Of a stretch of 64,000 nt of DNA, positions 10,908 to 21,076 are shown in pieces; position 1 is the first letter of the stretch, and each line of letters opens with the position of its first letter. Under the pieces are notes generated by a model. The model was not told where the DNA came from. It made no database searches and saw only the letters and a list, made by a program, of their open reading frames with translations. The DNA is from Moraxella macacae 0408225 (GTDB lineage: Bacteria; Pseudomonadota; Gammaproteobacteria; Pseudomonadales; Moraxellaceae), in NCBI RefSeq assembly GCF_000320365.1, contig NZ_ANIN01000002.1:62001-126000 (forward strand), read 5' to 3'. Made by a program: the position numbers and the translations under genes.

Positions 10908-12176
10908 TTAACCAATCACATCACAACCCATAAACGGACGCAACACTTCTGGTATGCCAATTGTGCCATCGGCATTTTGGTAATTTTCCATAATAGCAAG
11001 TAAAGTGCGACCGATCGCAAGCCCTGAACCGTTTAGGGTATGCACAAGTTCACTTTTTTTGCTGTCTTTTGATTTAAATCTTGCTTGCATGCGTCGTGCT
11101 TGAAAATCACCACAGTTGGATACGCTTGAAATTTCACGGTAAGTATTTTGGCTTGGCAACCACACCTCGATGTCATAAGTTTTCATTGCCCCAAAACCCA
11201 TATCACCGCCACAAAGTACAATTGTGCGATAAGGCAACCCCAAACTTTGCAAAATAAACTCGGCTTGTGCAGTCATCTCCTCCAATGCTTCCATAGATTT
11301 ATCAGGGTGTACAATTTGCACCATTTCTACTTTTTCAAACTGATGTTGACGAATAAGTCCGCGCGTATCTCGCCCTGCAGATCCTGCCTCGCTTCTAAAG
11401 CAGGGCGTATGGGAGGTAAGTTTAATCGGTAAATCTGTATCGGCCAAAATCACATTGCGTACGGTATTGGTAAGTGGCACTTCACTGGTTGGAATCAGAT
11501 AATACGCTTTATCACCACGCAATTTAAACAAATCTTCTTCAAATTTTGGCAATTGCCCTGTACCTAACAAACTGTCAGAATTTACCATATAAGGCATATA
11601 CATCTCGGTGTAGCCACGCTGGGTATGCACATTTAACATATAAGCAACCAGTGCACGGTTTAATTTAGCCAAGGATCCTTTTAGAACGCTAAAGCGCGAA
11701 CCTGTCAATTTGCTTGCCAATTCAAAATCCAATAAGCCCAAATTTTCACCCAAATCACTATGATCTTTGATGGCAAAATCAAAAGTACAAGGTGTGCCCC
11801 AACGACGAATTTCTACATTGTCATTTTCGTTTAATCCAACAGGCACACTGTCATCGGGCAAATTTGGCAAGGCTAACAAGGCTTGTGTTATGGTTTCTTG
11901 GAGTGTTCTTAATGCCTCTTCAGCTTGTTTCATTTGTTCACTGATGGTTTGCATGTCATGCATTAACGCATCGGTATTTTCACCTTTGCGTTTTAATTCA
12001 CCGACTTTTTTTGCACCTGCGTTTTTTTTGGCTTGCAAATCTTCGGTTTTCACCTGCAAGACCTTGCGCTGTTCTTCTATACCCAGCCAAAATGTTTTAT
12101 CAAGCTTGTAGCCGCGTTTGGCAAGTTTTGTAGCAACGGTATCAAGTTCGGTTCTTAATAGTTTTTGGTCAATCAT
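10908..12176 (-). CDS. serS: Seryl-tRNA synthetase
   Basis: [22 protein letters not shown]; class II motifs [34 protein letters not shown]. Confidence 0.96.
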   Translation of the reverse strand: MIDQKLLRTELDTVATKLAKRGYKLDKTFWLGIEEQRKVLQVKTEDLQAKKNAGAKKVGELKRKGENTDALMHDMQTISEQMKQAEEALRTLQETITQALLALPNLPDDSVPVGLNENDNVEIRRWGTPCTFDFAIKDHSDLGENLGLLDFELASKLTGSRFSVLKGSLAKLNRALVAYMLNVHTQRGYTEMYMPYMVNSDSLLGTGQLPKFEEDLFKLRGDKAYYLIPTSEVPLTNTVRNVILADTDLPIKLTSHTPCFRSEAGSAGRDTRGLIRQHQFEKVEMVQIVHPDKSMEALEEMTAQAEFILQSLGLPYRTIVLCGGDMGFGAMKTYDIEVWLPSQNTYREISSVSNCGDFQARRMQARFKSKDSKKSELVHTLNGSGLAIGRTLLAIMENYQNADGTIGIPEVLRPFMGCDVIG

Positions 12177-12421
12177 GCGAATCTCTTTGAATATATTCTT
12201 GGATAAAATCTGCCAATCAAAATAATGGTTAAAACAATGGTTAAAATAAGTGTCATCATAGCAATTTTTTGCCAAATTTTCATCTTTATTGCCAAATTTT
12301 TTATATTTTTTTGCTTTTTTACAAAAAATTGGGAAAAAAATTGGCGTGTTGGTTTATTTTTTAGCAAAAGCAAGGTAATATAGTCAATTTTGCAAACAAC
12401 TTTTAATGGGAATGAGGGATC

Positions 12422-13078
12422 ATGGCGCTTTATCCTTATACGTTGCAACCTGTGGATTTAAATTTGACTCAAGCGGAATTTCGTCAAGCTCAGACACAGC
12501 TGTTTGACAGCAATAATCAACAATTGATGAAAATTGGCATAAAAACTTGGGTAATTGTTGCGATTGTTGGTGCGATCGCATTGGCAGGCATTGTGTTTTT
12601 GCAAGGCTATTCCAGTATTATTTTTTGGCTTATGCTTGTCGGTGTTGCAATTTATCTGTTGGCGCGTACTTATGGCCTAAAATGGTATGCCAAGCAAGAG
12701 TTTGAAAAACAAATGACCGCCCAGCCCATGCCGGACGAAATGAAAACCATGAAAATTGGCATTCAGCAACACGGTTTGGTGATGAGTATGCCACTAAACA
12801 ACATGCCAAAAATGCCAAAAGGTTATAATCAACCGCTTGTGCGTGGCAATCAAATGCAACAAGCCATCATCAAATGGGATAATATTTCAAATTGGCAAGA
12901 AACCACAGATTTTATCGTCATGATGTTTGATGTGCAAGGGCAACGAGGCAGTCAAATTATCCCAAAACGCCTTGAAAAACAAAAATTTCCGATTGAAACC
13001 TTGAAAAATCATTTACAAGAATATGTTGGTATTCAAGGTTTTGATCTAAAAGACAGTCAAAACCACAATAAGGCTTAG
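12422..13078 (+). CDS. Membrane protein, YcxB-like
   Basis: Two hydrophobic segments near N-terminus; C-terminal IIKWDNISNWQETTDFIVMMF...IIPKR pattern. Confidence 0.55.
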   Translation: MALYPYTLQPVDLNLTQAEFRQAQTQLFDSNNQQLMKIGIKTWVIVAIVGAIALAGIVFLQGYSSIIFWLMLVGVAIYLLARTYGLKWYAKQEFEKQMTAQPMPDEMKTMKIGIQQHGLVMSMPLNNMPKMPKGYNQPLVRGNQMQQAIIKWDNISNWQETTDFIVMMFDVQGQRGSQIIPKRLEKQKFPIETLKNHLQEYVGIQGFDLKDSQNHNKA

Positions 13079-13187
13079 AAAAATAAAACTTAATAAATCA
13101 AAACTTAATAAATTAAAACACAACAACAAAAAAACAACAGTTTCTTTTTGCTAAATCACACAAAAATTTGCTATGCTAGCTATGCTA

Positions 13188-13221
13188 TTATTGCATTGCT
13201 GTATTTATTGCATTGCTATAT
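13188..13221. repeat. 17-bp tandem duplication upstream of dps
   Basis: ttattgcattgctgtat / ttattgcattgctatat, one mismatch. Confidence 0.9.
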
Positions 13222-13289
13222 TTTTGAATGAAAAAGTTAAAAAAGTTAAACAATTACCGAAAAAACAACCGTAACACAAGGAGATCATC

Positions 13290-13793
13290 ATGGCAAAAGC
13301 CACCACTTCCAAAAAACCTGCCACAAAAAAAACCGACATTGGTCTTGAGGCATCGGATTTAAATAAAGTAGCCGATCAACTCAATGCAATTTTAGCGAAT
13401 TACCATATTTTTTATATGAACGTGCGTGGTTATCATTGGAATGTTAAAGGTTCGGATTTTTTTACCTTGCACGTTAAATTTGAAGAATTATACACCGAAC
13501 TGCAATTACAAATTGACGAAATTGCCGAGCGTATTTTAACCATTCGCGGAACGCCAGCCCATGCGTATAGTGATTTTGTGAAAGTATCCAGCATTAAAGA
13601 AGACAAAAATGTTTTTGATGGGCGTGGCTGTGTGCAAGGTTTGTTGACAGGGTTAAGCGTGTTAATTGCAAAACAACGCGAGGTGATTGAGTTTACCGAA
13701 AGCGTGGAAGATCAAGGCACGGCGGATATTTTAACAGGTTATGTGCAAGCCCAAGAAAAACTTATTTGGATGTACAATGCTTATTTAGGCTAA
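13290..13793 (+). CDS. dps: Dps/ferritin-like DNA-binding protein
   Basis: Lys-rich N-tail; YMNVRGYHWNVKGSDFFTLHVKFEELYTE; RBS aaggag. Confidence 0.9.
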   Translation: MAKATTSKKPATKKTDIGLEASDLNKVADQLNAILANYHIFYMNVRGYHWNVKGSDFFTLHVKFEELYTELQLQIDEIAERILTIRGTPAHAYSDFVKVSSIKEDKNVFDGRGCVQGLLTGLSVLIAKQREVIEFTESVEDQGTADILTGYVQAQEKLIWMYNAYLG

Positions 13794-13832
13794 AGCATTG
13801 ACAAAGAAATCTTAACAATCAGAAATATTAAC

Positions 13833-13863
13833 AAAAAGCGATTTTATAAAAAGTCGCTTTTTT
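13833..13863 (+). terminator. Rho-independent terminator after dps
   Basis: AAAAAGCGA...TCGCTTTTTT. Confidence 0.85.
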
Positions 13864-14031
13864 ATTGGCTATTTTGTCAAAAATTATAAAAAATTAAAAA
13901 ATTATCAATTTATAAAATTTTTCACAAAATTTTTACCCAATATTGACAAAAACCGTTATAATAAGCAAGTTTATTGTTTTTAACTTTTATGTTTTTTTAA
14001 CTTTTATTGTTTTTAACTCACGAGTGTGTGA

Positions 14032-14796
14032 ATGGCAGAGCAGCAACTTAGCCTTTATTTAGATATCAAACAAGATGCCAGTATCAGTGATTTTGTCGGG
14101 CCAGGGTGGATGGCGATGGTGGATATGGTGCGTCAGTTGCACATTGGGTTGTTATCACAGATTTACCTATATGGCGATGCAGATACTGGAAAAACCCATT
14201 TATTATCAGCGATTTGTGAGTCATTTCGTGATAGTGGCAAGTCGGTTATGTATTTGTCGCTTAAGGATTTGTTAACCACCGATCCGATGGTGCTAAACGC
14301 CCTTGAAAGCATGGAGGTGATCGCCATTGATGATATTGACAGTGTGGAGGGTTATGATTATTGGCAAGAGGCGATTTTTCATCTGATTAATTTGAGCAAT
14401 GAGTATGGGCATACCTTGATTTTTACCAGTCGTAAGCCTGTTGGCCAGTTGGATTTTAAATTAAAAGATTTGGTTTCGCGGTTGGCAAAATCAGCCACGT
14501 TTCAGTTGCCATCAGGGGCAAATCGTCAAGATCGAGAATTGATTTTGCAAGCAGTGTTAAAACGTCGCAATTGGCATTTTGACCCACGCATTATTGAACA
14601 TTTGTTGGCAAAAGGCCCTGAACGCATAGGGGCGATGCTTGATGTGTTAACTTGTTTACAGCCTATATTTTCTAATGTGCGCAATATCACCAAAGCCAAA
14701 ATTGCCCAAGCGGCACAAATTATTGATGAACAAACCTTGTTGCACGAAGTTAAAGAATTTGATTTTGATGAAGAAGAAAGTTTTTTGGATTTTTAA
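14032..14796 (+). CDS. hda: DnaA-related regulatory inactivator Hda
   Basis: N-terminal clamp-binding-like QLSLYLD; AAA+ DnaA-like core YLYGDADTGKTHLLSAIC, VIAIDDIDSVEG. Confidence 0.85.
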   Translation: MAEQQLSLYLDIKQDASISDFVGPGWMAMVDMVRQLHIGLLSQIYLYGDADTGKTHLLSAICESFRDSGKSVMYLSLKDLLTTDPMVLNALESMEVIAIDDIDSVEGYDYWQEAIFHLINLSNEYGHTLIFTSRKPVGQLDFKLKDLVSRLAKSATFQLPSGANRQDRELILQAVLKRRNWHFDPRIIEHLLAKGPERIGAMLDVLTCLQPIFSNVRNITKAKIAQAAQIIDEQTLLHEVKEFDFDEEESFLDF

Positions 14797-14815
14797 ATGC
14801 TTAATGGAGTAAAAA

Positions 14816-15460
14816 ATGCTTTTGGTTAAAAAATTAGCCCTTGTTGGTCTAATCATAATGAGTATGCCTGCGGTGGCTGAAGTTACCTTAAATGTGGGCG
14901 ATTATACGGTTGTTACAGCGATTAATGGACAAGAGATAAAAACTGGGCTGTTTTCTAAACCAAAACGCCAGTTTATTTTAACGCCGGGCAAACACGTCAT
15001 TACAGCAAAATACCACAGATTGTATGATCTTCGTCAGGATCAGCACGATATATTGCGTTCTGGCAATGTAAGTATTCCTGTGGAATTGGCGGACAACCAA
15101 CGCTATACGCTTGTTATGGCAAATCAGCCAGATGATTATCAAGATGCCAAAGATTATGCAAAAAATCCTACGCTGGCGGTAATGCAAGGTGTTAATACCA
15201 TTGCCAGTAAAACTGGTGTTGCTGGCGATTCGGATGTTTTTATGGGCTTGAGTTCGGCATTGGGTGGTGTGTTTGGTGGTTCACAATCACTAGAATCCAA
15301 TCAACAAACGATTGGTGCACTAGAAAACACAACAAAAAACACAGCAACAACTGCCAATGCATCTGCTCCTAAAGACAACACATTGGATCAATTTATGCAA
15401 TTATGGCTACAAGCAACGCCGACAGAACGTGAAAAAATCCGCCAATGGATCGCACAATAA
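14816..15460 (+). CDS. DUF2057 (YccT-like) exported protein
   Basis: Signal peptide; NVGDYTVVTAINGQEI...LTPGKHVITAKYHRLYDL...VSIPVELADNQRYTLVM. Confidence 0.7.
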   Translation: MLLVKKLALVGLIIMSMPAVAEVTLNVGDYTVVTAINGQEIKTGLFSKPKRQFILTPGKHVITAKYHRLYDLRQDQHDILRSGNVSIPVELADNQRYTLVMANQPDDYQDAKDYAKNPTLAVMQGVNTIASKTGVAGDSDVFMGLSSALGGVFGGSQSLESNQQTIGALENTTKNTATTANASAPKDNTLDQFMQLWLQATPTEREKIRQWIAQ

Positions 15461-15528
15461 TTTTATAATTTTGCATGGTAAATTTTACCATTTCTTACCA
15501 TCAAGGCTTGACAAATAAGGCGTTAAAA

Positions 15529-15990
15529 TTAATACGATACCACGCTTTGTACATCTAATTTGTCAGGGCTTGTTTGGTTAATTTGTAATTGTTGAATGTT
15601 AAAACCTTGTTGTTGAATTTGATTAAACACATTGTTTATCACAATTGCTTGTGAATGGCTAAAATTCAGTTGAATGTTTTCCCCTGATTGGGCAACCTGT
15701 CCTGTTACGCCTGATTGTGTTAAAATTTGTTGTAGGCTGTCAACTGGGTTTGTTTGGTTTTGGCTTGGATTGATATTGCCTGCTTGACTGCGTAACCAAA
15801 ACACATCGCTTATCGCTGCGTCATAGGCTTTTTGACTGGCGTTGGCTTTTTGATGTAAGCTGTAACCACCATAACCAAACACCAAAAATCCTAAAAATAC
15901 CCCCAATACCCACAACGCCAATTTATCACGAAAGGCTAAACCGTTATACTTTTCGTGTAAATTCTGCCAAGAATTGGTTAATTGTTTCAT
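15529..15990 (-). CDS. gspM: Type II secretion system protein M
   Basis: Short N-terminal cytoplasmic segment plus one TM; C-terminal VVINNVFNQIQQQGFNIQQLQINQT; downstream of gspL. Confidence 0.75.
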   Translation of the reverse strand: MKQLTNSWQNLHEKYNGLAFRDKLALWVLGVFLGFLVFGYGGYSLHQKANASQKAYDAAISDVFWLRSQAGNINPSQNQTNPVDSLQQILTQSGVTGQVAQSGENIQLNFSHSQAIVINNVFNQIQQQGFNIQQLQINQTSPDKLDVQSVVSY

Positions 15991-16028
15991 TGAAAATACC
16001 GTATTAATTTTAAAAAATTCATTGTGTT

Positions 16029-17210
16029 TTAAGACAAACCAATCTCTACCGATGCAACCGCTCCTGCTTCGCTCGGTGTAACCGTCCCTAATTTTGCATG
16101 AATCTGCTGGGTGTTTAGGGCGTTTATTGCACGGGTTAGGCTGTCGCTGTCTTTGGCAATGAGTTGTAATTGTAAGCGATTGTTTTGGTAATTAAGCTGC
16201 TTGGCAATGATCTCATTTTGTTGCAAAATTGGCTGAATGCTAGCCAACACGGTCATTAAGCCGTTATCATTATTTTGTTGATTGATGAGTTTATTGGCAA
16301 TTTGTTTGTCAATTTTTAAGCGAGGGTTAAAACTTTCATTAGGAAACCATTGTTCATATTGTTGTTTTAGCAAGGTTTTTGTGTGTTTGGTGGCTTGTTG
16401 ATAATGATAAATGCGCAAACCATCGACAACAAACAAGGTTAACAAGGCCAAAACCACCACAAAACCGATGACTTTGGCATAAGGTGAAATGCGTTGGTTT
16501 TTTTTGTTAAGGGCAAAATTTAACGCATGACGTTGTGGTTCGGTGATTGGTTTTGGTGAATAATTATTTAATTGATAATCAATATTTTCTAATAAATCAA
16601 GTTCTTGTGTCAGCTTTGTATCGATATTGCCTGTGAGAGTGATTTGCCATTTTTCTGAAGTTTGTTTTAATAATTTATGTAAAAATAATGGTAAATGTGG
16701 TATAGCAAAACCTTGCTGTTGAGTGGTTTTTAGCAATTGTGTGGCATTGTCTTGATAAAAAATTGCTTGGTTGGTGGTTGTGTCTGAATCGTTGGCATTG
16801 AATAAATAATCATCTAGCAAACAAAAATCCGGTAGCATTGCGACGATATTAAGCCCTGACAAATTTGCCAAATTCTCCCACTGTTTACGGTCAGATGCGT
16901 GGAGGGCGTATAAATTGTTATTATTTAGCGTTTTGATTTGTAAGTCTTCCACAGGGGCTATGCTAAGTTCTTCAAATAAATATTTTCGCCCCAGTTCACC
17001 GAGCTGTTTTAGTTGCGTGGCATTTAAATTTGGCTGAATGTGAAGCAAAAGCATGCTTGGAAAATACAGACAAGTTTGTTTGTTTTTTGGGTGTTGCAAG
17101 CCGATTAAAGTTGCAAGTTCTTGCCAATTTTCGGCAATTTGCCAATCTTGACTGGTCGCTTGCCAAATCCGAAGCGGTGCGTTGGGAGATGGGAGCCAAA
17201 TATGTATCAC
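16029..17210 (-). CDS. gspL: Type II secretion system protein L
   Basis: IHIWLPSPNAPLRIWQ...; single TM followed by ferredoxin-like periplasmic region; adjacent gspM. Confidence 0.75.
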   Translation of the reverse strand: MIHIWLPSPNAPLRIWQATSQDWQIAENWQELATLIGLQHPKNKQTCLYFPSMLLLHIQPNLNATQLKQLGELGRKYLFEELSIAPVEDLQIKTLNNNNLYALHASDRKQWENLANLSGLNIVAMLPDFCLLDDYLFNANDSDTTTNQAIFYQDNATQLLKTTQQQGFAIPHLPLFLHKLLKQTSEKWQITLTGNIDTKLTQELDLLENIDYQLNNYSPKPITEPQRHALNFALNKKNQRISPYAKVIGFVVVLALLTLFVVDGLRIYHYQQATKHTKTLLKQQYEQWFPNESFNPRLKIDKQIANKLINQQNNDNGLMTVLASIQPILQQNEIIAKQLNYQNNRLQLQLIAKDSDSLTRAINALNTQQIHAKLGTVTPSEAGAVASVEIGLS

Positions 17211-17339
17211 GAAAGTTGCCTTGTTCGGTTCGATGGTTGATTTAAATGTGCGTGTTCAAGGGTTTTAAATGCTACATAGTAGCATAAAATCGGATATGAA
17301 TAAATAAAACAATTGGAAAAACTTGCAAAAATAAGCATT

Positions 17340-17356
17340 ATGTTATAATATAACAT
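17340..17356. promoter_or_regulatory. Putative Zur box overlapping a -10-like TATAAT
   Basis: Perfect 17-bp palindrome ATGTTATAATATAACAT, matching the core of the enterobacterial Zur motif GAAATGTTATANTATAACATTTC. Confidence 0.75.
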
Positions 17357-17414
17357 TTTACCCATTATGGATTATTTTTGTAGACTATTTTTTATTGTTA
17401 ATCGGAGTATTTGT

Positions 17415-17555
17415 ATGCAAGTATTAAGCTCATTAAAATCTGCCAAAAACCGTCATGAAGACTGTCAAATTGTGCGTCGTCGTGGGAGGGTTTTTGTGAT
17501 TTGTAAATCCAATCCGCGTTTTAAAGCGGTGCAGGGCAAGGGCGGTAAAAAATAA
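17415..17555 (+). CDS. rpmJ: 50S ribosomal protein L36, zinc-independent (YkgO-like) paralog
   Basis: [46 protein letters not shown]; lacks the CxxC...CxxxxH zinc ligand set. Confidence 0.93.
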   Translation: MQVLSSLKSAKNRHEDCQIVRRRGRVFVICKSNPRFKAVQGKGGKK

Positions 17556-17585
17556 TTCATTCAACCGTTGGGTTTGGGTGATATT

Positions 17586-18650
17586 TTAGTTTTTCTTTAA
17601 CATTTTTTGCCAAACTTGACGTCTGTTTTGTACTTGATTAACCGTTGCAACAAGCCACAACAAGCGGGCAAAAATTGTTGCAACGGTTAAACTTTCTGTG
17701 TTGAACACATAAAATTCATTTAGCCATGCGCCGGCCTGATAGCTGTTGCTTACACCACCAAAAGGGCATTGGGTGCTAATTGCAACCAAGCAGTTTTGCG
17801 TATAGGCTTGGATTAAGGCTTGTTCTACTGCTTGGCTGTGCGGTAAATTTCCTGCACCAAAACCCAATAAAATCAAGGCATCGGGTTTGTGTTTTAGCAT
17901 GTTTTGCAAAAGGTTTGCCAAATCATCGCCTGACATTGGAGTTAAAAAAATTGGCAATATTTTAGCGTTTGCCAAATTTTTTAGGGTATTGTCTAGATTT
18001 TCTAAATGCTGTGTTAACCAAATTTCACGTTTGGTGGTAAATTGCTTGTCGGTAAATTGATGGTAACTGGTTGCAGGGTAGCCGGCGTTTTGATGTCCTG
18101 TAAAGGCAATGGTATCGTGGCTGTGGATTTTTTGTACGGTTTGGGCTGGCCAATGGTCATAAGCAAAGCATGCGTATACCCCGGCTGTACCTGTGAGGGC
18201 TAAATGACAGCTTTGTAGCAGATTTTTACTGGCATCGCTGGCAGGATTTAGCGTGTATTTGGGTGAAAGTGGCTGTAGCAGTGGTTGCATTGCCCCTGTT
18301 ACAATCACGCAAATATCACTATCAGCGAGACTGTGTGCCAAAAACGCCGCCAAATAACTTAGTGTATCCGTACCTGTTAGTAACACAAACTGATAAATGC
18401 CGCTTTGATAAGCCTGAATAATCAACTGATAAAAATGAGCAAAATCAGCAGGCGTTAATTGACTGCTGTCTTTCACAATTGGATTGGGCAGAATTTGCCA
18501 ATGTGTGGTGGTTTTGTGGGCAAAATGTTGCTCTAAAATATCGGTTAAGATAGGTAAAAATGTGGAATTGTCAAGGCTTTTTAGCGGATTGCCATGACTG
18601 CCAAACGTTCCACCTGCATAGATGATTCCAATGGTTGCTGATTTAGGCAT
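17586..18650 (-). CDS. L-asparaginase family protein
   Basis: IGIIYAGGTFGS, FVLLTGTDTLSYLAAFLAHS, VIVTGAMQPL. Confidence 0.85.
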   Translation of the reverse strand: MPKSATIGIIYAGGTFGSHGNPLKSLDNSTFLPILTDILEQHFAHKTTTHWQILPNPIVKDSSQLTPADFAHFYQLIIQAYQSGIYQFVLLTGTDTLSYLAAFLAHSLADSDICVIVTGAMQPLLQPLSPKYTLNPASDASKNLLQSCHLALTGTAGVYACFAYDHWPAQTVQKIHSHDTIAFTGHQNAGYPATSYHQFTDKQFTTKREIWLTQHLENLDNTLKNLANAKILPIFLTPMSGDDLANLLQNMLKHKPDALILLGFGAGNLPHSQAVEQALIQAYTQNCLVAISTQCPFGGVSNSYQAGAWLNEFYVFNTESLTVATIFARLLWLVATVNQVQNRRQVWQKMLKKN

Positions 18651-19404
18651 TTTTGGCGGCTTCCGATTTTTTTAACAATACCAATACCGCACCGTTGCCA
18701 CCTTGTTGAGCAGGGGCGGAGCAAAAAGCCAAAACTTCAGGGATTTGGCGTAACCAACCATTTACGCAGGTTTTTAAAATGCTGTCTATGCCTTTGCCAT
18801 GAATGATTTTTACCGAACTTTCGTTGGTTTTGTAGGCTTGTGTGATGAGTTTACTGACTGCTTTTTTGGCTTGTTCAATGTTTGAACCGTGCAGATCTAC
18901 TGCATCATGCCAACGGATTTTGCCTTGTTTTAATGCGTTAAATACTTTGTTGGGTAAGGTTGGTATTTTGTAGGATAGATAAGTATCACCTGATACAGGG
19001 TTTAATAGAGCCTGCATGTCAGAAAGTTGGTGATTGTTATCATCAGTATTGCCTTGGGCGGCGGCACGTTTGGCAAGAGTGGCAACATCGGATTTTTGGC
19101 CAAGTTTGTTTGTGTTGGCCAGGTTTTTATCAGCTCGGTTTTTGTCTTTGATGGGACGAACACCTGTCATAGCTTGCATAAATAGCAGTTTGTCATCGTC
19201 AATGTGTTCACTGTTGTATTGTTTGACTTGTTTGGCAACTTGGTTTTTGCTTGGTAATGCGACGTTTTCGACAGGTTTGCTGTTGTTGTTTAAGGTGCGT
19301 CCTTTAGAAAGTTCGGTTTTTAGCTGTTGCAATTGGGCTTGCATTTCGGTAGAAAAAAGGTTGTTTGACATGACTGGCTCTTTTAATTGGTTGGTTTTTG
19401 GCAT
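18643..19404 (-). CDS. Smr domain protein
   Basis: AVDLHGSNIEQAKKAVSKLITQAYKTNESSVKIIHGKG...GNGAVLVLLKK. Confidence 0.85.
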   Translation of the reverse strand: MPKTNQLKEPVMSNNLFSTEMQAQLQQLKTELSKGRTLNNNSKPVENVALPSKNQVAKQVKQYNSEHIDDDKLLFMQAMTGVRPIKDKNRADKNLANTNKLGQKSDVATLAKRAAAQGNTDDNNHQLSDMQALLNPVSGDTYLSYKIPTLPNKVFNALKQGKIRWHDAVDLHGSNIEQAKKAVSKLITQAYKTNESSVKIIHGKGIDSILKTCVNGWLRQIPEVLAFCSAPAQQGGNGAVLVLLKKSEAAKNA

Positions 19405-19456
19405 TATAAAATATTTGTGCGATCAAAACAATCCGATTGGACTTGGTGTGCAGCGG

Positions 19457-21076
19457 TTAGTTTTTGTGCTTTGTATGGTTTAACCACCATAAAATCAGGT
19501 ATTTATCCAAGGTATAAAACATCAGCACCACGGAGGCAATCAAGCCATAACGCCCTGCTAAAAATTGTCCACGCATGATGTATTCACGCATAAACGAAAA
19601 TCCAGCACGCAAAAGTATGCCAACAAGTGAGCAGCGTTTGTTTTGACGGTGTTTATCCACCGCCCAATCATGGGCATAGCGGATGCGTTTGTCAATATAA
19701 TGATACAAATCATCGTTGGTGTGGTGGTGCTGTAGTCCGTTTAATTTTACGATGGCAGCGTTTTTGCTGTCCACAGATTCATGCACGTCCAAGTCATTGT
19801 AAGCAAAATTATTGGCATACAAACGATTTTCCCAATCTCGATACCAACCATTTAGGTGGGTTGGCACGCCACAAAAATAGTTAATCCGAGCAAAGGCAAA
19901 CACTTTATCCCGTTGCACGGGCTGCTTTAATACCAAGGCTATCGCGGTGCGTAAATTTTGGTCAAGGCGTTCATCGGCGTCCAGCACCAAAATATAATCG
20001 CCCGTTGCATAGCTTTGAGCCAATTGACGCTGTTTGCCAAAACCTTGCCAATCGGTATTGACATGCCATTTTGCTCCAAATTGTTTGGCAATTTGTTCGC
20101 TATTATCGCTGCTGCCACTGTCTAAAATCACAATTTCATCGGCTAAATCTTTGGCGGTTTGTAAACAAGCTGACAAATGTTTGGACTCGTTTTTGACAAT
20201 CATCACAAGCGACAAAGTGGATTTTTTGTCGGATAAATCAACGGGTTGTAAATTTTTTGTCAGGGCGGTTGAGTGCAAAAAAGCGGCGTTGGCTTGATTG
20301 TGGCTTAAATCAAAAAAAATGGCGTATTTATTAAAAGTGTATTGAGTAAAAAACAGCGAATACATCAGCCCATACGAGCCTTGCAAAAATCTGCCATCAA
20401 TAAAATATTGCTTAATAAAAGCCCATAATGGATTTAAAATAATTTTGCTAAATTTACTTTTTTTACCTTGTTTATGTCTATCTTCCGCCCATGCTTTGGC
20501 ATACGATAAGCGTTTTTTTAGCCAAAATAACGGTGTGGGAGCGGTGTGATGATGTAAAAATCCGCCAAGTTTTTTAGTATTGGCTTTGTTAGTATGGGCA
20601 TTGTTTAATACAACCGATTCATGCACCAAATTATCATCATAATAAAAATGTTTTGGATACAGACGCCAATGGGCTTTTACGCCCCATAACGCATTGTCAA
20701 TTTGCTGATTAAAGATAAAATCCAGTCGTTTTATACCATAAACCGTATTGTCGGGTTTGGTGTTTTTAACCGCCAAAATGCTTTGTTTAAGCTTTGGGGT
20801 AATTTCTTCATCGGCATCTAATGCCAAAATCCAATCGCCCGTTGCATAGCTTTGGGCTAATTGACGCTGTTTGCCAAAACCTTGCCAATCGGTATTGACA
20901 TGCCATTTTGCTCCAAATTGTTTGGTAATTTGTTCGCTGTTATCGCTGCTGCCACTGTCTAAAATCACAATTTCATCGGCTAAATCTTTGAGTGGTGGCA
21001 GTGAAATTGCTAAATTGTTGGCTTCGTTTTTGACAATCATCACCACTGACAATGTGTATTTTGATGATGGTGTCAT
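19457..21076 (-). CDS. Tandem two-domain GT2 glycosyltransferase (LgtF/WaaE-like; possibly an Lgt3-type bifunctional LOS enzyme)
   Basis: Two full GT2 domains, each with SxVMIVKNE, DLADEIVILDSGSSDNSEQI, DWxxFGKQRQLAQSYATGD, LDADE. Confidence 0.85.
   Translation of the reverse strand: MTPSSKYTLSVVMIVKNEANNLAISLPPLKDLADEIVILDSGSSDNSEQITKQFGAKWHVNTDWQGFGKQRQLAQSYATGDWILALDADEEITPKLKQSILAVKNTKPDNTVYGIKRLDFIFNQQIDNALWGVKAHWRLYPKHFYYDDNLVHESVVLNNAHTNKANTKKLGGFLHHHTAPTPLFWLKKRLSYAKAWAEDRHKQGKKSKFSKIILNPLWAFIKQYFIDGRFLQGSYGLMYSLFFTQYTFNKYAIFFDLSHNQANAAFLHSTALTKNLQPVDLSDKKSTLSLVMIVKNESKHLSACLQTAKDLADEIVILDSGSSDNSEQIAKQFGAKWHVNTDWQGFGKQRQLAQSYATGDYILVLDADERLDQNLRTAIALVLKQPVQRDKVFAFARINYFCGVPTHLNGWYRDWENRLYANNFAYNDLDVHESVDSKNAAIVKLNGLQHHHTNDDLYHYIDKRIRYAHDWAVDKHRQNKRCSLVGILLRAGFSFMREYIMRGQFLAGRYGLIASVVLMFYTLDKYLILWWLNHTKHKN
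19998..20153. repeat. Internal 156-bp direct repeat, copy in the second GT2 domain
   Basis: 152/156 identical to 20835-20990 by direct comparison. Confidence 0.97.
20835..20990. repeat. Internal 156-bp direct repeat, copy in the first GT2 domain
   Basis: Offset from the partner copy is 837 bp = 279 codons, in frame. Confidence 0.97.

Noticed and set aside
12173-12448. 91-aa minus-strand ORF between serS and the 12422 gene
   Set aside because: Overlaps the start regions of two supported genes; low-complexity AT-rich translation
19034-19483. 149-aa plus-strand ORF over the Smr gene
   Set aside because: Antisense shadow of a well-supported CDS, no RBS or family
19998-20990. GT repeat as an IS or mobile element
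   Set aside because: Repeats are in-frame parts of two homologous GT2 domains; no inverted ends or transposase
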